Shown: positions 17,548 through 26,940, numbered from the stretch's first letter. The stretch is 64,000 bases of DNA from Azospirillum brasilense (GCF_007827815.1 NZ_VITH01000001.1:372001-436000), one strand, 5' to 3'. The notes: a model not told the origin generated them from the sequence alone. Translations and numbers: made by a program.

Positions 17548-18564
17548 TCAGCGGGGCGCCGACTGGAGCTGGTCAAACAGGGCGCCCTCCGCGAAGTGGG
17601 TCGACTGGGCCTTGCGCCAGCCGCCGAAGACGTCGTCCACGGTCACCAGCGCCACCGGGGAGAAGCGCCCGGCGTACTGCCGCGCCAGCTCGGGATGGCG
17701 GGGCCGGTAGAAATTCCGGGCGGCGATTTCCTGCCCTTCGCGGGTGTAGAGATACTGCACATAGGCTTCCGCCACCTTGCGGGTGCCCTTGCGGTCGACC
17801 ACGCTGTCCACCACGGCCACCGGCGGCTCGGTGAGGATCGACAGGGACGGCACGACGATCTCGAACTGGTCGGCGCCGAACTCCTGAAGCGACAGGAAGG
17901 CCTCGTTCTCCCAGGCCAGAAGAACGTCGCCGACGCCCTTGCGGGTGAAGGTCAGCGCGGCCCCGCGGGCGCCGCTGTCCAGCACCGGGACGTGTTTGTA
18001 AAGGTCGGCGACGAATTGCCTGGCTTTTGCCTCGTCGTTGCCGTTGGTCTTCAGCGCATAAGCCCAGGCGGCAAGGTAGTTCCAGCGCGCGCCGCCCGAG
18101 GTCTTTGGATTCGGCGTGATCACCTCCACGTCCGGCTTTACCAGATCGTCCCAGTCCTTGATCTCCTTCGGGTTGCCCTTGCGGACCAGGAACACGATGG
18201 TGGAGGTGTAGGGGGAGCTGTTGTTTGGCAAGCGCTCCCGCCAATCCTTCGCGATCAGCCCGGCGTCGGCGATGGCGTCCACGTCGTAGCCAAGAGCCAG
18301 CGTCACCACGTCGGCGTCCAGACCGTCGATGACCGAGCGCGCCTGCGCGCCCGATCCGCCGTGCGACTGGTGAATGACCACCGTCTCCCCCGACGCCTCC
18401 GCCCAGGTGCGGGCGAAGGCTGGGTTGAACTCCTCGTACAGTTCCCGCGTCGGGTCGTAGGAGACGTTCAGGATCGTGCTGCGGCTCGCGGCGCTGGCGG
18501 TCGCCAGGGCGGCCAAGGTCACCAGCCCGACGGCGATGAGGCTCTGGCTGAAGCGCGACGGCAT
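17548..18564 (-). CDS. sbp: Periplasmic sulfate/thiosulfate-binding protein
   Basis: A 338-residue ABC-type binding protein with a cleavable signal peptide (cleavage after about ATASA, residue 25). The anion-binding signature of the Sbp/CysP family is seen: [14 protein letters not shown] after the signal, [12 protein letters not shown] near 65-76, and [16 protein letters not shown] near 155-170. It delivers sulfate to a CysTWA permease in the inner membrane. No permease or ATPase gene is adjacent, so it must share a distant transporter. It is followed by the XRE-cupin gene in the same direction. The AT-rich 193-bp upstream gap should carry its promoter. Confidence 0.93.
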   Translation of the reverse strand: MPSRFSQSLIAVGLVTLAALATASAASRSTILNVSYDPTRELYEEFNPAFARTWAEASGETVVIHQSHGGSGAQARSVIDGLDADVVTLALGYDVDAIADAGLIAKDWRERLPNNSSPYTSTIVFLVRKGNPKEIKDWDDLVKPDVEVITPNPKTSGGARWNYLAAWAYALKTNGNDEAKARQFVADLYKHVPVLDSGARGAALTFTRKGVGDVLLAWENEAFLSLQEFGADQFEIVVPSLSILTEPPVAVVDSVVDRKGTRKVAEAYVQYLYTREGQEIAARNFYRPRHPELARQYAGRFSPVALVTVDDVFGGWRKAQSTHFAEGALFDQLQSAPR

Positions 18565-18757
18565 GAACGGTGTTCCCCAGGCTGACGGTCGATGGCGTGA
18601 TGCCGGGGATTATTGAACACGGGCGATCCCTATCAGGCAAGTCGTCTTTTGCTGCTAGGTGTGTAATTCACATATGTCCGATTATCATTTATCGGAGTTT
18701 TAATGTGAAAATAGGTCGTCAAACGGTTGCGCCAGCCGAACGGCGCAACCGGACCGG
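18565..18757 (-). other. AT-rich upstream region of sbp
   Basis: This 193-bp gap between tyrA and sbp has a clear AT-rich segment (about 18610-18715) in an otherwise GC-rich window, which should hold the sbp promoter on the minus strand. I could not single out a -35/-10 pair or a CysB-like site with confidence. Confidence 0.3.
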
Positions 18758-19663
18758 TCAGGCCTGCTTGGCGTCGATGATGCCGCGGCGGATGGCGCGG
18801 GTCTTGGTGAAATGGTCCTGCAGCTGCTCCCCCTCGCCCCAGCGGATGGCGCGCTGGAGGGCGGTCAGGTCCTCGGTGAAGCGCTGGAGGATTTCCAGGA
18901 CCGCTTCCCGGTTGTTCAGGAACACGTCGCGCCACATCACCGGGTCGCTGGCGGCGATGCGGGTGAAGTCGCGGAAACCGCCGGCCGAGAACTTGATGAC
19001 CTCGGACTTGGTGTCGTCCTCCAAGTCGGACGCCGTGCCGACGATGGTGTAGGCGATCAGGTGCGGCAGGTGCGAGGTGATGGCCAGCACGCGGTCGTGA
19101 TGGTTGGCGTCCATCAGTTCCACGGTGGAACCGATGCGGCGCCACATCGTGACTACCTTGTCCACCGCGCCCTCGTTGGCGCCGGGCGGCGGGGTGACGA
19201 TGCACCAGCGGCCCTGGAACAGGGTGGCGAAGCCGGCCTCCGGCCCCGAATGCTCGGTGCCCGCCACCGGGTGGCCGGGAATCAGGTGCACGCCGTCCGG
19301 GATGTGAGGCCCGACGTCGCGCAGCACCGCCTGCTTCACCGAGCCGACGTCCGTCACGATCATGCCGGGCCGCAGCAGCGGCCCAAGCTGCTCCCCCACC
19401 TCGGCGAAGGCCCCGACGGGAGTCGCCAGGACCACCACGTCGGCACCCTCCAGGGCTTCCGCCAAATCGGTGGTGGCGCGCTCGCCGATGCCCAGTTCCA
19501 TCGCCTTGGCGCAATGCTCCGGGCTGCGGTCCGCGCAGACGACCTGACGAGCCACCCCGTAATGCGTGAGCGCCCGCGCCAGGGACGAACCGATCAGACC
19601 CACGCCGACGATGGCGACGCGGTCGAACAGGGGGGCGGCCAAGGGGGCTGCGGTCTCGCTCAT
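18758..19663 (-). CDS. tyrA: Prephenate/arogenate dehydrogenase
   Basis: Oxidative decarboxylation of prephenate (or arogenate) on the way to tyrosine, using NAD(P). The 301-residue protein has the dinucleotide motif IVGVGLIGSSLA (18-29), the substrate region HLIPGHPVAGTEHSG near 128-142 with the catalytic histidine, and SHLPHLIAYTIV. There is no fused chorismate mutase and no ACT domain, as in other Rhodospirillales. It lies downstream of hisC on the same strand across a 276-bp gap that contains an extragenic repeat, in the order chorismate mutase-hisC-tyrA. Confidence 0.95.
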   Translation of the reverse strand: MSETAAPLAAPLFDRVAIVGVGLIGSSLARALTHYGVARQVVCADRSPEHCAKAMELGIGERATTDLAEALEGADVVVLATPVGAFAEVGEQLGPLLRPGMIVTDVGSVKQAVLRDVGPHIPDGVHLIPGHPVAGTEHSGPEAGFATLFQGRWCIVTPPPGANEGAVDKVVTMWRRIGSTVELMDANHHDRVLAITSHLPHLIAYTIVGTASDLEDDTKSEVIKFSAGGFRDFTRIAASDPVMWRDVFLNNREAVLEILQRFTEDLTALQRAIRWGEGEQLQDHFTKTRAIRRGIIDAKQA

Positions 19664-19784
19664 GATCTCAAGGCACCGGCTGCGGATGGGTTGCAGAACG
19701 CCCCGCTATAAAGCACCAAGGCGCCCTGTGACCAAGGGAAAGTTTGCCCGGCCGCTTCGTGAGGAAACGCGCGCAACGGCGCGC

Positions 19785-19925
19785 CCCCCTCTCCCGCCCC
19801 GGGAGAGGGTGGCCCGAAGGGCCGGGTGAGGGTAGCGCAAGGATCAAGGCGCTGATTCTTGTCTATACCCTCACCCTCCCACCGCTTCGCGGCGGGCCCC
19901 TCCCTCTCCCGGGGCGGGAGAGGGA
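19785..19925. repeat. GC-rich extragenic inverted repeat, family B
   Basis: Between hisC and tyrA. The left arm CCCTCTCCCGCCCCGGGAGAGGGTGGCCCGAAGGGCC is itself a hairpin (written as separate parts: CCCTCTCCC, GGGAGAGGG, GGCCCGAAGGGCC), and the right half repeats it inverted (CCCTCTCCCGGGG, GGGAGAGGG). The centre GCGCAAGGATCAAGGC is unique. Related copies are at 34106-34136, 37995-38103 and 41786-41962. Confidence 0.7.
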
Positions 19926-19939
19926 AAACCACTCCGGCC

Positions 19940-21034
19940 TTACGCTGCCAGGAAGTCCTCCAGCGCCTGCACCACCTCGCGCATTTCGGCCTCCGTGCCG
20001 ATGGTGACGCGCAGGCAGCTCGGCAGGCCGTAGGCGGGCATCTGGCGGACCAGGATGCCGCGGCCCTTCAGGAACAGGCGCGCCGCCTCGGCGTCGTCCT
20101 TCCCGGCGGTCTGGCCGGCGAAATCGACCAGGACGAAGTTCGTCACGCTGGGATGGGTCTTCAGGCCAAGGTCCTGAACCTGCTGGACGAACCACTCCCG
20201 CCATTCGATGTTGTGGCTGCGCGAGCGCTCCAGGAATTCGGTATCCTCCAGCGCCGCCACCCCGGCGATCTGCGCCGCGGAGGAGACGTTGAAGGGACCG
20301 CGCACGCGGTTAAGCACGTCGGCGATCCCCGCCGGGCAGTAGGCCCAGCCGAGCCGGACCGAGCCCAGCGCGAAGATCTTCGAGAAGGTGCGGGTCATCA
20401 CCACGTTGGGGAAGCGGTCGACCAGCTCCTGCCCCGCCGAATAGTCGTTGTGGTTCATGTATTCGGCGTAGGCCGCGTCGATGACCAGGATGGCGTTCTC
20501 CGGCAGGCCGGCGTGCAGGCGGGCCATCTCGTCGGCGGTGATGTAGGTGCCGGTCGGGTTGTTCGGGTTGGCGACGAAGACCAGCCGGGTGCGCGGCGTG
20601 ACGTGGGCCAGCAGCGAATCCACATCGGTGGTCAGGTTCGTCTCCGGCGCCTGGACCGGGGTGGCGCCGACCGACTTGGCGCCGATCGGGTACATCAGGA
20701 AGCCGTGCTGCGAGTACAGCACCTCGTCCCCCGGCCCGGCGTAGGCGCGGATCAGCAGGGCGATCAGCTCGTCGGAACCGGCGCCGCAGACCACGCGGTC
20801 GGCGTCCAGGCCGAAGCGCTCGGCGATGGCCTTGCGCAGCTTGGCGGAGCCGCCGTCCGGGTAGCGGTGCATCTCGCCTGCGGCGGCCTTGTAGGCCTCC
20901 ACGGCGCGCGGGCTCGGGCCGAGCGCGCCTTCGTTGGAGGCGAGGCGGATGTGCCCCGCATGCTCGCCACCGACATAGGGGGCGATGTCGAGAATCCCCG
21001 GGCGGGGCGCCGGGCCGTTGTTCGGCTGGGTCAT
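19940..21034 (-). CDS. hisC: Histidinol-phosphate / aromatic aminotransferase
   Basis: A 364-residue class I/II PLP aminotransferase. The Schiff-base lysine is K219 in RTFSKIFALGSVRLGW; N157 in VANPNNPTG, D186 and Y189 in IDAAYAEY, and R227 complete the cofactor site. Histidinol-phosphate aminotransferases often also serve in tyrosine and phenylalanine synthesis, and its place between chorismate mutase and tyrA argues for that aromatic role here; a second hisC may sit in the his operon elsewhere. It starts 8 bp after the chorismate mutase stop, so the two are co-transcribed. Confidence 0.94.
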   Translation of the reverse strand: MTQPNNGPAPRPGILDIAPYVGGEHAGHIRLASNEGALGPSPRAVEAYKAAAGEMHRYPDGGSAKLRKAIAERFGLDADRVVCGAGSDELIALLIRAYAGPGDEVLYSQHGFLMYPIGAKSVGATPVQAPETNLTTDVDSLLAHVTPRTRLVFVANPNNPTGTYITADEMARLHAGLPENAILVIDAAYAEYMNHNDYSAGQELVDRFPNVVMTRTFSKIFALGSVRLGWAYCPAGIADVLNRVRGPFNVSSAAQIAGVAALEDTEFLERSRSHNIEWREWFVQQVQDLGLKTHPSVTNFVLVDFAGQTAGKDDAEAARLFLKGRGILVRQMPAYGLPSCLRVTIGTEAEMREVVQALEDFLAA

Positions 21035-21042
21035 GTCAGGTC

Positions 21043-21957
21043 TCAGACCTTGCGGGCGTCGTGGGAGAAATGAAGCGGGACGGCGTAGCCGCCCACGATG
21101 TTGATCCGCACCGGGATCTCGCCCAGCCGGCCGGCGAAGGCAGCCAGGCGCGGGTCGGTGTGGTCGACGAAGTCGGCGACCTCGACCAGATGGATCGACG
21201 GGCCGGACGGGTCGCGGGCGTGCCAGGTGCAGAAATAGGTCGGGGCGAGGCCGCTCGTCTCCAGATGGTCCTTGAGCCGGCCGCGGCTGAGGTCATGCCC
21301 CAGCTCGATCCCCAGCAGGGTGCGGTCGTCGCCGGTCGGCTCGTGCGGAACCAGCGCGATGGCCAGCGCGTCGCGATCTTCGCCGCGGGCGTTGCCGCGC
21401 CCGGCGAAGGGCAGCCGCGCCACCACGCGCGGCGTGCGCGCGTCGGACGACACCAGGAAGCGCCACCAGGGGTCCGCGTCGTCCTCAGCCGGGTAGGGAA
21501 CGACGCCGACGGTGGCCGTGCCCTCCGACACCGCGCGGATGGCCGCGGCGGGGGAGTTGACGGCGGTCATCGGGACGACGCTGCCGAAATGGTCGCGGGC
21601 CACGTCCCAGAATCCGCGGCGGTCCTCCGGCGCGTAGACCGCAACGGCGAAGGGGCCCTGGAGCCGGGTGAAGGCGGTGATCATTTCCCGCCACATGCGG
21701 GTGACGGCCATCGCCGGAAAGGAGCCGGCGTGGCGCGCCATCAGGCGGCGCAGGATGACCGCCTCGCGCGCCGGGCGCAGATAGATCGGGGTCTGGGGGT
21801 TCCCGCTGACCTGACCTTCCGCGGCCTCGATCTGGCTTTTCACGACGCCGACGCGCTCCACCACCGCGGCGCGGCGCATCAGCAGGTCGTGGATCGTATC
21901 GTCGATGTGATCGATCTCGCGGCGCAGATCGTCGAGCGGGGACTTGGGCGGAGGCAT
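21043..21957 (-). CDS. Chorismate mutase (AroQ-type) with C-terminal domain
   Basis: Converts chorismate to prephenate for phenylalanine and tyrosine. In the 304-residue protein the AroQ helical domain covers about residues 8-95 (DDLRREIDHIDDTIHDLLMRR and later YLRPAREAVILRRL). The remaining 200 residues resemble a degenerate prephenate dehydratase/ACT region but lack the catalytic T-R-F motif, so dehydratase activity is unlikely. It is the first gene of the mutase-hisC-tyrA group and divergent from metX. ATG 21957 is preferred over an upstream TTG at 21975. Confidence 0.85.
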   Translation of the reverse strand: MPPPKSPLDDLRREIDHIDDTIHDLLMRRAAVVERVGVVKSQIEAAEGQVSGNPQTPIYLRPAREAVILRRLMARHAGSFPAMAVTRMWREMITAFTRLQGPFAVAVYAPEDRRGFWDVARDHFGSVVPMTAVNSPAAAIRAVSEGTATVGVVPYPAEDDADPWWRFLVSSDARTPRVVARLPFAGRGNARGEDRDALAIALVPHEPTGDDRTLLGIELGHDLSRGRLKDHLETSGLAPTYFCTWHARDPSGPSIHLVEVADFVDHTDPRLAAFAGRLGEIPVRINIVGGYAVPLHFSHDARKV

Positions 21958-22038
21958 GGGGCGGGAAACCGTCAAATCCAGGGCGAATCCAAAGCCGGAT
22001 AGTAGTAGTCCGCAAGCGGCACGAAATCAAAGAAAACG

Positions 22039-22068
22039 TTGACACTCCCAACCGCCGGTCCGTAGCTA
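22039..22068 (+). promoter_or_regulatory. Candidate metX promoter
   Basis: TTGACA (22039-22044), a perfect -35 hexamer, is followed after 18 bp by TAGCTA (22063-22068). Transcription would begin near 22075, giving a leader of about 28 bases that includes GGAGG at 22085-22089. This short leader leaves no room for a SAM riboswitch after the promoter. Confidence 0.45.
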
Positions 22069-22102
22069 TGAACGTCCGTTTTCCGGAGGCTCCCGACCCG
22101 TC

Positions 22103-23326
22103 ATGTCCGCGCCGAACCCCGCCGCCGCCGTGTCTGGCGCCGTCTCTGCCGCCGTGCCTGCCGAGCCCGCGACGATGCCCGGCCACCGGGTCACGCTCGG
22201 GGTGGAGCGGCCCATGCGGCTGGACAGCGGCGCGGAGCTGGGTCCCTTCGAGGTCGCCTATCAGACCTACGGCGCGCTGAACGCCGACCGGTCGAACGCC
22301 ATCCTGATCTGCCACGCCCTGACCGGCGACCATTACGTGCTCGACCAGCATCCGGTGACCGGCAAGCCCGGCTGGTGGGAGATGCTGGTCGGACCCGGCA
22401 AGCCGGTCGACACCGACCGCTACTTCGTCATCTGCTCCAACGTCATCGGCGGTTGCATGGGCTCCACCGGCCCGAAGGAGACCGATCCGGCGACTGGCAA
22501 GCCCTACGGCCTCGGCTTCCCCGTCATCACCATCGGCGACATGGTGCGCGCGCAGAAGCTGCTGGTGGAGCATCTCGGGATCGACCAGCTCTTCTGCGTG
22601 ATCGGCGGCTCGATGGGCGGCATGCAGGTGCTGCAATGGGCCGTCGCCTACCCGGAGTCGGTCTTCGCCGCGGTGCCGATCGCCACGGCCGCCCGCCACT
22701 CCGCGCAGAACATCGCCTTCCACGAGGTCGGCCGGCAGGCCATCATGGCCGACCCGGACTGGGCCGGCGGCAACTATCTGCTGGAGGGTACCCGCCCCCA
22801 CCGCGGGCTGGCGGTGGCGCGCATGGCCGCGCACATCACCTACCTGTCGGAACCGGCGCTGCACCGCAAGTTCGGGCGCAATCTGCAGAACCGCCAGACC
22901 GTCACCTACGGCTTCGACGCCGATTTCCAGGTGGAAAGCTATCTGCGCCACCAGGGCATCACCTTCGTGGAGCGGTTCGACGCCAACTCCTACCTCTACA
23001 TCACGCGGGCGATGGACTATTTCGACCTCGCCGCGGATTACGGGGGCGGCACCCTGTCCAACGCCTTCCGCAAGGACGGCAAGGGCACGCCGGTGCGCTT
23101 CTGCCTCGCCAGCTTCTCCAGCGACTGGCTGTTCCCGACCTCCGAATCGCGGGCCATCGTGCACGCGTTGAACGCGGTGGCCGCCAACGTCAGCTTCGTG
23201 GAGATCCGCACCGACAAGGGCCACGACTCCTTCCTGCTCGACGAGCCGGAATTCCATCAGGTGATCCGCGGCTTCCTCGACGGCTGCGCCGAACACCGCG
23301 GCCTGACGCGGGACTCCCGGCCATGA
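22103..23326 (+). CDS. metX: Homoserine O-acetyltransferase (MetX)
   Basis: Activates the homoserine hydroxyl with an acyl group (acetyl, or succinyl in some MetX) for methionine synthesis. The 407-residue alpha/beta-hydrolase has the nucleophile S170 in GGSMGGMQ, D341 in SSDWLFPT and H374 in KGHDSF. The oxyanion region [10 protein letters not shown] and the substrate motif [10 protein letters not shown] are present. An extra 25 N-terminal residues are Ala-rich. GGAGG precedes ATG 22103 by 13 bases. The stop overlaps metW by 4 bp, the usual alphaproteobacterial pair. Confidence 0.96.
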   Translation: MSAPNPAAAVSGAVSAAVPAEPATMPGHRVTLGVERPMRLDSGAELGPFEVAYQTYGALNADRSNAILICHALTGDHYVLDQHPVTGKPGWWEMLVGPGKPVDTDRYFVICSNVIGGCMGSTGPKETDPATGKPYGLGFPVITIGDMVRAQKLLVEHLGIDQLFCVIGGSMGGMQVLQWAVAYPESVFAAVPIATAARHSAQNIAFHEVGRQAIMADPDWAGGNYLLEGTRPHRGLAVARMAAHITYLSEPALHRKFGRNLQNRQTVTYGFDADFQVESYLRHQGITFVERFDANSYLYITRAMDYFDLAADYGGGTLSNAFRKDGKGTPVRFCLASFSSDWLFPTSESRAIVHALNAVAANVSFVEIRTDKGHDSFLLDEPEFHQVIRGFLDGCAEHRGLTRDSRP

Positions 23327-23973
23327 GCCCCCTCGACGACAAGCAAGCCGCCGCCCGCGCCGCCTCCGGCACCGGCATCCGCTCCGACCTGAAGCTGATC
23401 GCGGAGATGGTGGAGCCGGGCAGCCGCGTGCTCGACGTCGGCTGCGGCGACGGCGCCCTGCTCGCCTTCCTGTCCCGGCAGAAGGGGGTGGACGCGCGCG
23501 GGATCGAGCTGTCGATGGACGGCGTGCACCAGTGCGTGGCCCAGGGCCTGTCGGTCATCCAGGGCGACGCCGAAACCGATTTGAAGGACTACCCGCCGGG
23601 GGCCTTCGATTACGTGATCCTCAGCCAGACCCTGCAGGCGATGCGCGAGCCGCGGACGGTGCTGGAGACGATGACCCGCATCGGGCGGCGGGCCATCGTG
23701 TCGGTGCCCAACTTCGGCTATTGGCGCATCCGCGTGCAGCTCCTGCTGACCGGACGCATGCCGGTGACGGAGAAGCTGGGCTACCAGTGGTGGGAAACCC
23801 CCAACATCCATTTCTGCACGATCCGGGACTTCGTCGTCCTGGCGGAGGAGATGGGCATCCGCATCGAGCGCTGCATGATCGTGAACGGCGCCGGCCGGGT
23901 CACCGGCCACGCCCATTCCGGGCTCGCCAACCTGCTGGGCGAGCAGGGCGTCTTCCTGCTGCGCCGGGACTGA
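23323..23973 (+). CDS. metW: Methionine biosynthesis protein MetW
   Basis: A 216-residue protein with a SAM-methyltransferase fold. Motif I is [12 protein letters not shown] (36-47), and the MetW signature [12 protein letters not shown] and [15 protein letters not shown] are seen. MetW works with MetX in homoserine acylation; the precise reaction of MetW itself is debated. ATG 23323 overlaps the metX stop (ATGA), so translation is coupled. The length is typical. Confidence 0.95.
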   Translation: MSPLDDKQAAARAASGTGIRSDLKLIAEMVEPGSRVLDVGCGDGALLAFLSRQKGVDARGIELSMDGVHQCVAQGLSVIQGDAETDLKDYPPGAFDYVILSQTLQAMREPRTVLETMTRIGRRAIVSVPNFGYWRIRVQLLLTGRMPVTEKLGYQWWETPNIHFCTIRDFVVLAEEMGIRIERCMIVNGAGRVTGHAHSGLANLLGEQGVFLLRRD

Positions 23974-24010
23974 CCGGACCCCGCCGGACGGCGGCGATGC
24001 AACCCCTGCC

Positions 24011-24058
24011 CCGCTGGCGCTGTTGAACAGGCAAAGTCCGTTCAACAACCGTCAGCGG
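24011..24058 (+). promoter_or_regulatory. Composite inverted repeat after metW / before the PRC-barrel gene
   Basis: TGTTGAAC (24021-24028) and GTTCAACA (24040-24047) form a perfect 8-bp inverted repeat around an 11-base spacer, and CCGCTG (24011-24016) pairs with CAGCGG (24053-24058) outside it. It ends 12 bp before the next ATG. It could be a regulator site or a leader hairpin; a weak terminator for metW is also possible, but there is no U-run. Confidence 0.45.
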
Positions 24059-24070
24059 GAGCTTCGCACC

Positions 24071-24655
24071 ATGCGCCTCGTCCTCTCCTCCGTCCTGGCC
24101 GCATCGGCCGCCGCCCTGCTGTTGTCCGGCGCCGCATCGGCGCAAACGCCCCAGGCTCAGGCACCGCAGGCTTCACCGGACGCCGCGCGGCCCCCGCTGA
24201 TGACGGCGCCGCGCCCGGACGACACCCCGGCCACCCCGCCCGCGGCCTCGCAGGAAGGGCTCGGCGGCGACGCGCCTTCCGACGAGATGAAGCGCGCCGC
24301 CCCCTCCGTCGCCGCGATTCCCCATCTGCTGACCCCGGAGGAGGCGCGGACCCTGATCGGCAAGGAGGTGCGGACCCGCGACGGCCAGCCCGGCGGCTCC
24401 ATCAAGGACTTCACTCTGGACGGCAGCGCCGCTTCGATCGAGCGGATCGTGCTGGCCCCCGCGGAGGGCAGCGGGGCGGACGGCAAACTGCGGTCCCTGC
24501 CGGTCAGCATGCTGCGCACCGACATCGCGGGTGCCGCCCCCGGTGGCGATGGCGCGACGACGCCGACGCTGGACCTGCCGGCCGCTGAACTCGCGCGGGC
24601 GCCGGAATTCACCTATGGCGACGGGGTAAAAACGGTGAGCGGCCAGCCGCAGTGA
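24071..24655 (+). CDS. Secreted PRC-barrel domain protein
   Basis: A 194-residue exported protein. The signal peptide MRLVLSSVLAASAAALLLSG ends at about GAASA (24), and is followed by a Pro/Ala/Gln-rich linker to about 95. The C-terminal half has a PRC-barrel pattern, LIGKEVRTRDGQPGGSIKDF then IERIVLAPAEG. PRC barrels bind RNA or serve as assembly modules; the periplasmic type is common in Rhizobiales and Rhodospirillales and has no set role. ATG 24071 fits the signal peptide; an in-frame earlier start at 24023 would spoil it. Confidence 0.75.
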   Translation: MRLVLSSVLAASAAALLLSGAASAQTPQAQAPQASPDAARPPLMTAPRPDDTPATPPAASQEGLGGDAPSDEMKRAAPSVAAIPHLLTPEEARTLIGKEVRTRDGQPGGSIKDFTLDGSAASIERIVLAPAEGSGADGKLRSLPVSMLRTDIAGAAPGGDGATTPTLDLPAAELARAPEFTYGDGVKTVSGQPQ

Positions 24656-24659
24656 CGGC

Positions 24660-25223
24660 TCAGGCGCCGCTCTCCACCGCGCGCAGCAGGTCGAGGACGA
24701 GCCGCTCGCCGTCCGGCCAGGGGCCGTAGCCGGCGGCGGTGTTGATGTGGCCGAGGGCGCCGCCGTCGATGAAGTCGGCGCCCCACCCAACCGCGAAGGC
24801 GCAGGAGCGGGCGATCGCGGCGTAGGGGTCGTCGTGGCTGGCCAGCACCAGCGCGCGGAAGGGCAGCGGATCGGTGGGCACCGGGGCGAAGCCGTGGACC
24901 TCCGGCGGCGTGTGCTCCGCCGATTCGACGTCGGGCGGGGCAACCAGCAGGGCGGCGGCGACCTGGCCCACCGACGACCCGCTCCGCACGCCCCAATGGG
25001 CGACGGCCATGCAGCCCAGGCTGTGGGCGATCAGAACCACCGGCGCGGTGGCGGCAGCCACCGCATCCTCCAGCGAGCGAACCCAATCCTCCAAGTGCGG
25101 CGCGTCCCAGTCGGCCTGCTCGACACGCGTGAAGGACGGGTGGCGCCGCTGCAGCCAGCTTTGCCAATGGTCCGGGCCGGAATTGCCGAGTCCGGGCACG
25201 ATGAGAACGCTCGCCTTCGTCAT
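24660..25223 (-). CDS. RBBP9/YdeN-type alpha/beta hydrolase
   Basis: A 187-residue serine hydrolase of the RBBP9 family (PF06821). The catalytic triad reads S68 in AHSLG, D131 or D132 in ASHDDPY and H159 in LGHINT; the N-terminal PGLGNSGPDHWQ (10-21) is the family signature. The natural substrate is unknown; relatives are small carboxylesterases. It is convergent with the PRC-barrel gene, 4 bp away. Confidence 0.88.
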   Translation of the reverse strand: MTKASVLIVPGLGNSGPDHWQSWLQRRHPSFTRVEQADWDAPHLEDWVRSLEDAVAAATAPVVLIAHSLGCMAVAHWGVRSGSSVGQVAAALLVAPPDVESAEHTPPEVHGFAPVPTDPLPFRALVLASHDDPYAAIARSCAFAVGWGADFIDGGALGHINTAAGYGPWPDGERLVLDLLRAVESGA

Positions 25224-25284
25224 GGGGTCCGATCCGCTGCGGTGACCAGGGAGGTTACAAACCGCAACGGCCCCGGAGCAAGGC

Positions 25285-26067
25285 TTACGGCTCCTCCGAC
25301 ACCCGCCACGCGCCGGACCCGGCCGGACGGCGGGCCGGAGCGGCCCCGCCGGGAAGCGGAACGATCAGGCGGCGCTTGACCGGTTGCTGGGTCTTGCGCG
25401 ACACCCCGGCGAAGATCTGCTTCGACGCCTCGATCATCGTCACCCCGGCGAAGGCTTTGAACCAGCGGCAGCCGACCTCCTCCCAGGCCGGAGCGGTCTT
25501 CATCAGGAAGCGGGAGCGCAGCGGCGGCAGGAACAGGGCATGCCCCGTGCGCTCCGGCACGAACATGGTGTCGCGCAGAACCTGCTTCAGTTGAGAAGCC
25601 GAATAGGGAAAACCATGGCCGAAGGGCGTCCAGTCGGCCCGCGCCCACAGGCCGCGGCGGTTCGGCACCACCACCAGCACCCGCCCGCCGCCGGCCAGCA
25701 CACGCCAGATCTCGCGCATCATCGGGCGGAGCTGCTCCGTCCCCTCCAGCCCGTGGACGAGCAGCACGCGGTCCACCGACATGTCGGCCAGCGGCAGGTC
25801 CGCCTCGTCGCCCAGCGCCACCAGCCCCGGCCCGCCCGGCGGCCAGAAGGTCACGCCCTGGGTTGCCGGCATGATCGAGAACACCCGCTCCGCCTCGTCG
25901 CGGAAGGGCTGCAGGTACGGCGTCGTGTAGCCGACCCCCAGCACGATCTGGCCGCGCAGGTTGGGCCAGATGGTGCGGATGCGCCGGCGGATCATCCGCC
26001 GCGCCGCCTGACCAAGCCCGGACTCGTAGAATTCACGGAGATCGACGATATCGGTGTACATGGTCAT
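25285..26067 (-). CDS. Class I SAM-dependent methyltransferase-like protein
   Basis: A 260-residue protein of the methyltransferase type 11 group that sits opposite gloB in many alphaproteobacteria. The SAM motif is degenerate (VLGVGYTTPYL near 42-52 rather than DxGxGxG), but motif IV-like ADMSVDRVLLVHGLE (92-106) and the post-core REIWRVLAGGGRVLVVVPNR (119-138) are good. The C-terminus is basic. The weak motif I leaves open whether it still binds SAM. Divergent from gloB with 57 bp between starts. Confidence 0.75.
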   Translation of the reverse strand: MTMYTDIVDLREFYESGLGQAARRMIRRRIRTIWPNLRGQIVLGVGYTTPYLQPFRDEAERVFSIMPATQGVTFWPPGGPGLVALGDEADLPLADMSVDRVLLVHGLEGTEQLRPMMREIWRVLAGGGRVLVVVPNRRGLWARADWTPFGHGFPYSASQLKQVLRDTMFVPERTGHALFLPPLRSRFLMKTAPAWEEVGCRWFKAFAGVTMIEASKQIFAGVSRKTQQPVKRRLIVPLPGGAAPARRPAGSGAWRVSEEP

Positions 26068-26124
26068 CCCAGGCTATCACGTTTCGATCGAACGTCCATT
26101 CATGCGGGAGAGGGGCCCAAGCCC

Positions 26125-26886
26125 ATGGACATCCACCTGATTCCGGCCTTCGCCGACAACTACATCTACCTCCTGCGCGATCCGGCCAGCGGCGCCGTCG
26201 GTGTCGTCGACCCCGGCGACGCGCAGCCCGTGCTGGCGGAGCTGGACCGGCGCGGCTGGACGCTGACGCACATCTTCAACACCCACCACCACAACGACCA
26301 CATCGGCGGCAACCACGCGCTGAAGGCGCGCTATGGCGCCGATGTGATCGGCCCGCGCGCCGACGTCGCCCGCATTCCCGATATGGAGACGTGTCTGGGC
26401 GAAGGCGAGACCATTTCGTTCGGATCGCACACCGCCCAGGTGTTTTTCGTCCCCGGCCACACCTCCGGCCACATCGCCTTCTGGTTTCCGGAGGCCAAGG
26501 CGCTGTTCAGCGGCGACACGCTGTTCGCGCTCGGCTGCGGGCGGCTGTTCGAGGGCACGCCGGCCCAGATGTGGGCCTCGCTGGTCAAGCTGCGCGGCCT
26601 GCCGGACGACACGCGCGTCTATTGCGGCCACGAATACACCCTGTCCAACGCCCGTTTCGCCGTGACGGTGGAGCCGGCCAACGCCGCCCTCAAGACCCGC
26701 GCGGCGGAGATCGCCGCGCAGCGCGAACGCGGGGAGCCGACCATCCCCTCCACGCTGGGCGTCGAGAAGGCCACCAACCCCTTCCTGCGCGCCGACGTGC
26801 CGGAGGTCCAGGCCGCCCTCGGCATGGCAGGCGCCGACCCGGTGGCGGTCTTCGCCGAGATCCGCGGCCGCAAGGACCGCTTTTAA
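26125..26886 (+). CDS. gloB: Hydroxyacylglutathione hydrolase (glyoxalase II)
   Basis: Hydrolyses S-lactoylglutathione to D-lactate and glutathione, ending methylglyoxal detoxification. The 253-residue metallo-beta-lactamase-fold protein has THHHNDH (53-59), H114 in PGHTSGH, D133-like in FSGDTLF and H175-like in YCGHEYT. The C-terminal helical substrate domain with NPFLRAD is present, so it is full length. GAGAGGGG lies 10-15 bases before ATG 26125. The next gene is a glutathione S-transferase, a fitting neighbour. Confidence 0.96.
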   Translation: MDIHLIPAFADNYIYLLRDPASGAVGVVDPGDAQPVLAELDRRGWTLTHIFNTHHHNDHIGGNHALKARYGADVIGPRADVARIPDMETCLGEGETISFGSHTAQVFFVPGHTSGHIAFWFPEAKALFSGDTLFALGCGRLFEGTPAQMWASLVKLRGLPDDTRVYCGHEYTLSNARFAVTVEPANAALKTRAAEIAAQRERGEPTIPSTLGVEKATNPFLRADVPEVQAALGMAGADPVAVFAEIRGRKDRF

Positions 26887-26940
26887 GACGGCGCGCCCTC
26901 GCGCTACCCTGACGCCCACAAAACGGGAGGAGAGATTCTG

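Noticed and set aside
21958..22102. Possible SAM-II riboswitch before metX
   Set aside because: I looked for the conserved pseudoknot parts known from alphaproteobacterial met genes and did not see them; the candidate promoter leaves a leader of only about 28 bases.
21485..23296. 603-codon open frame opposite metX and through the chorismate mutase region
   Set aside because: Antisense shadow of metX, with no recognisable domain and aberrant composition.
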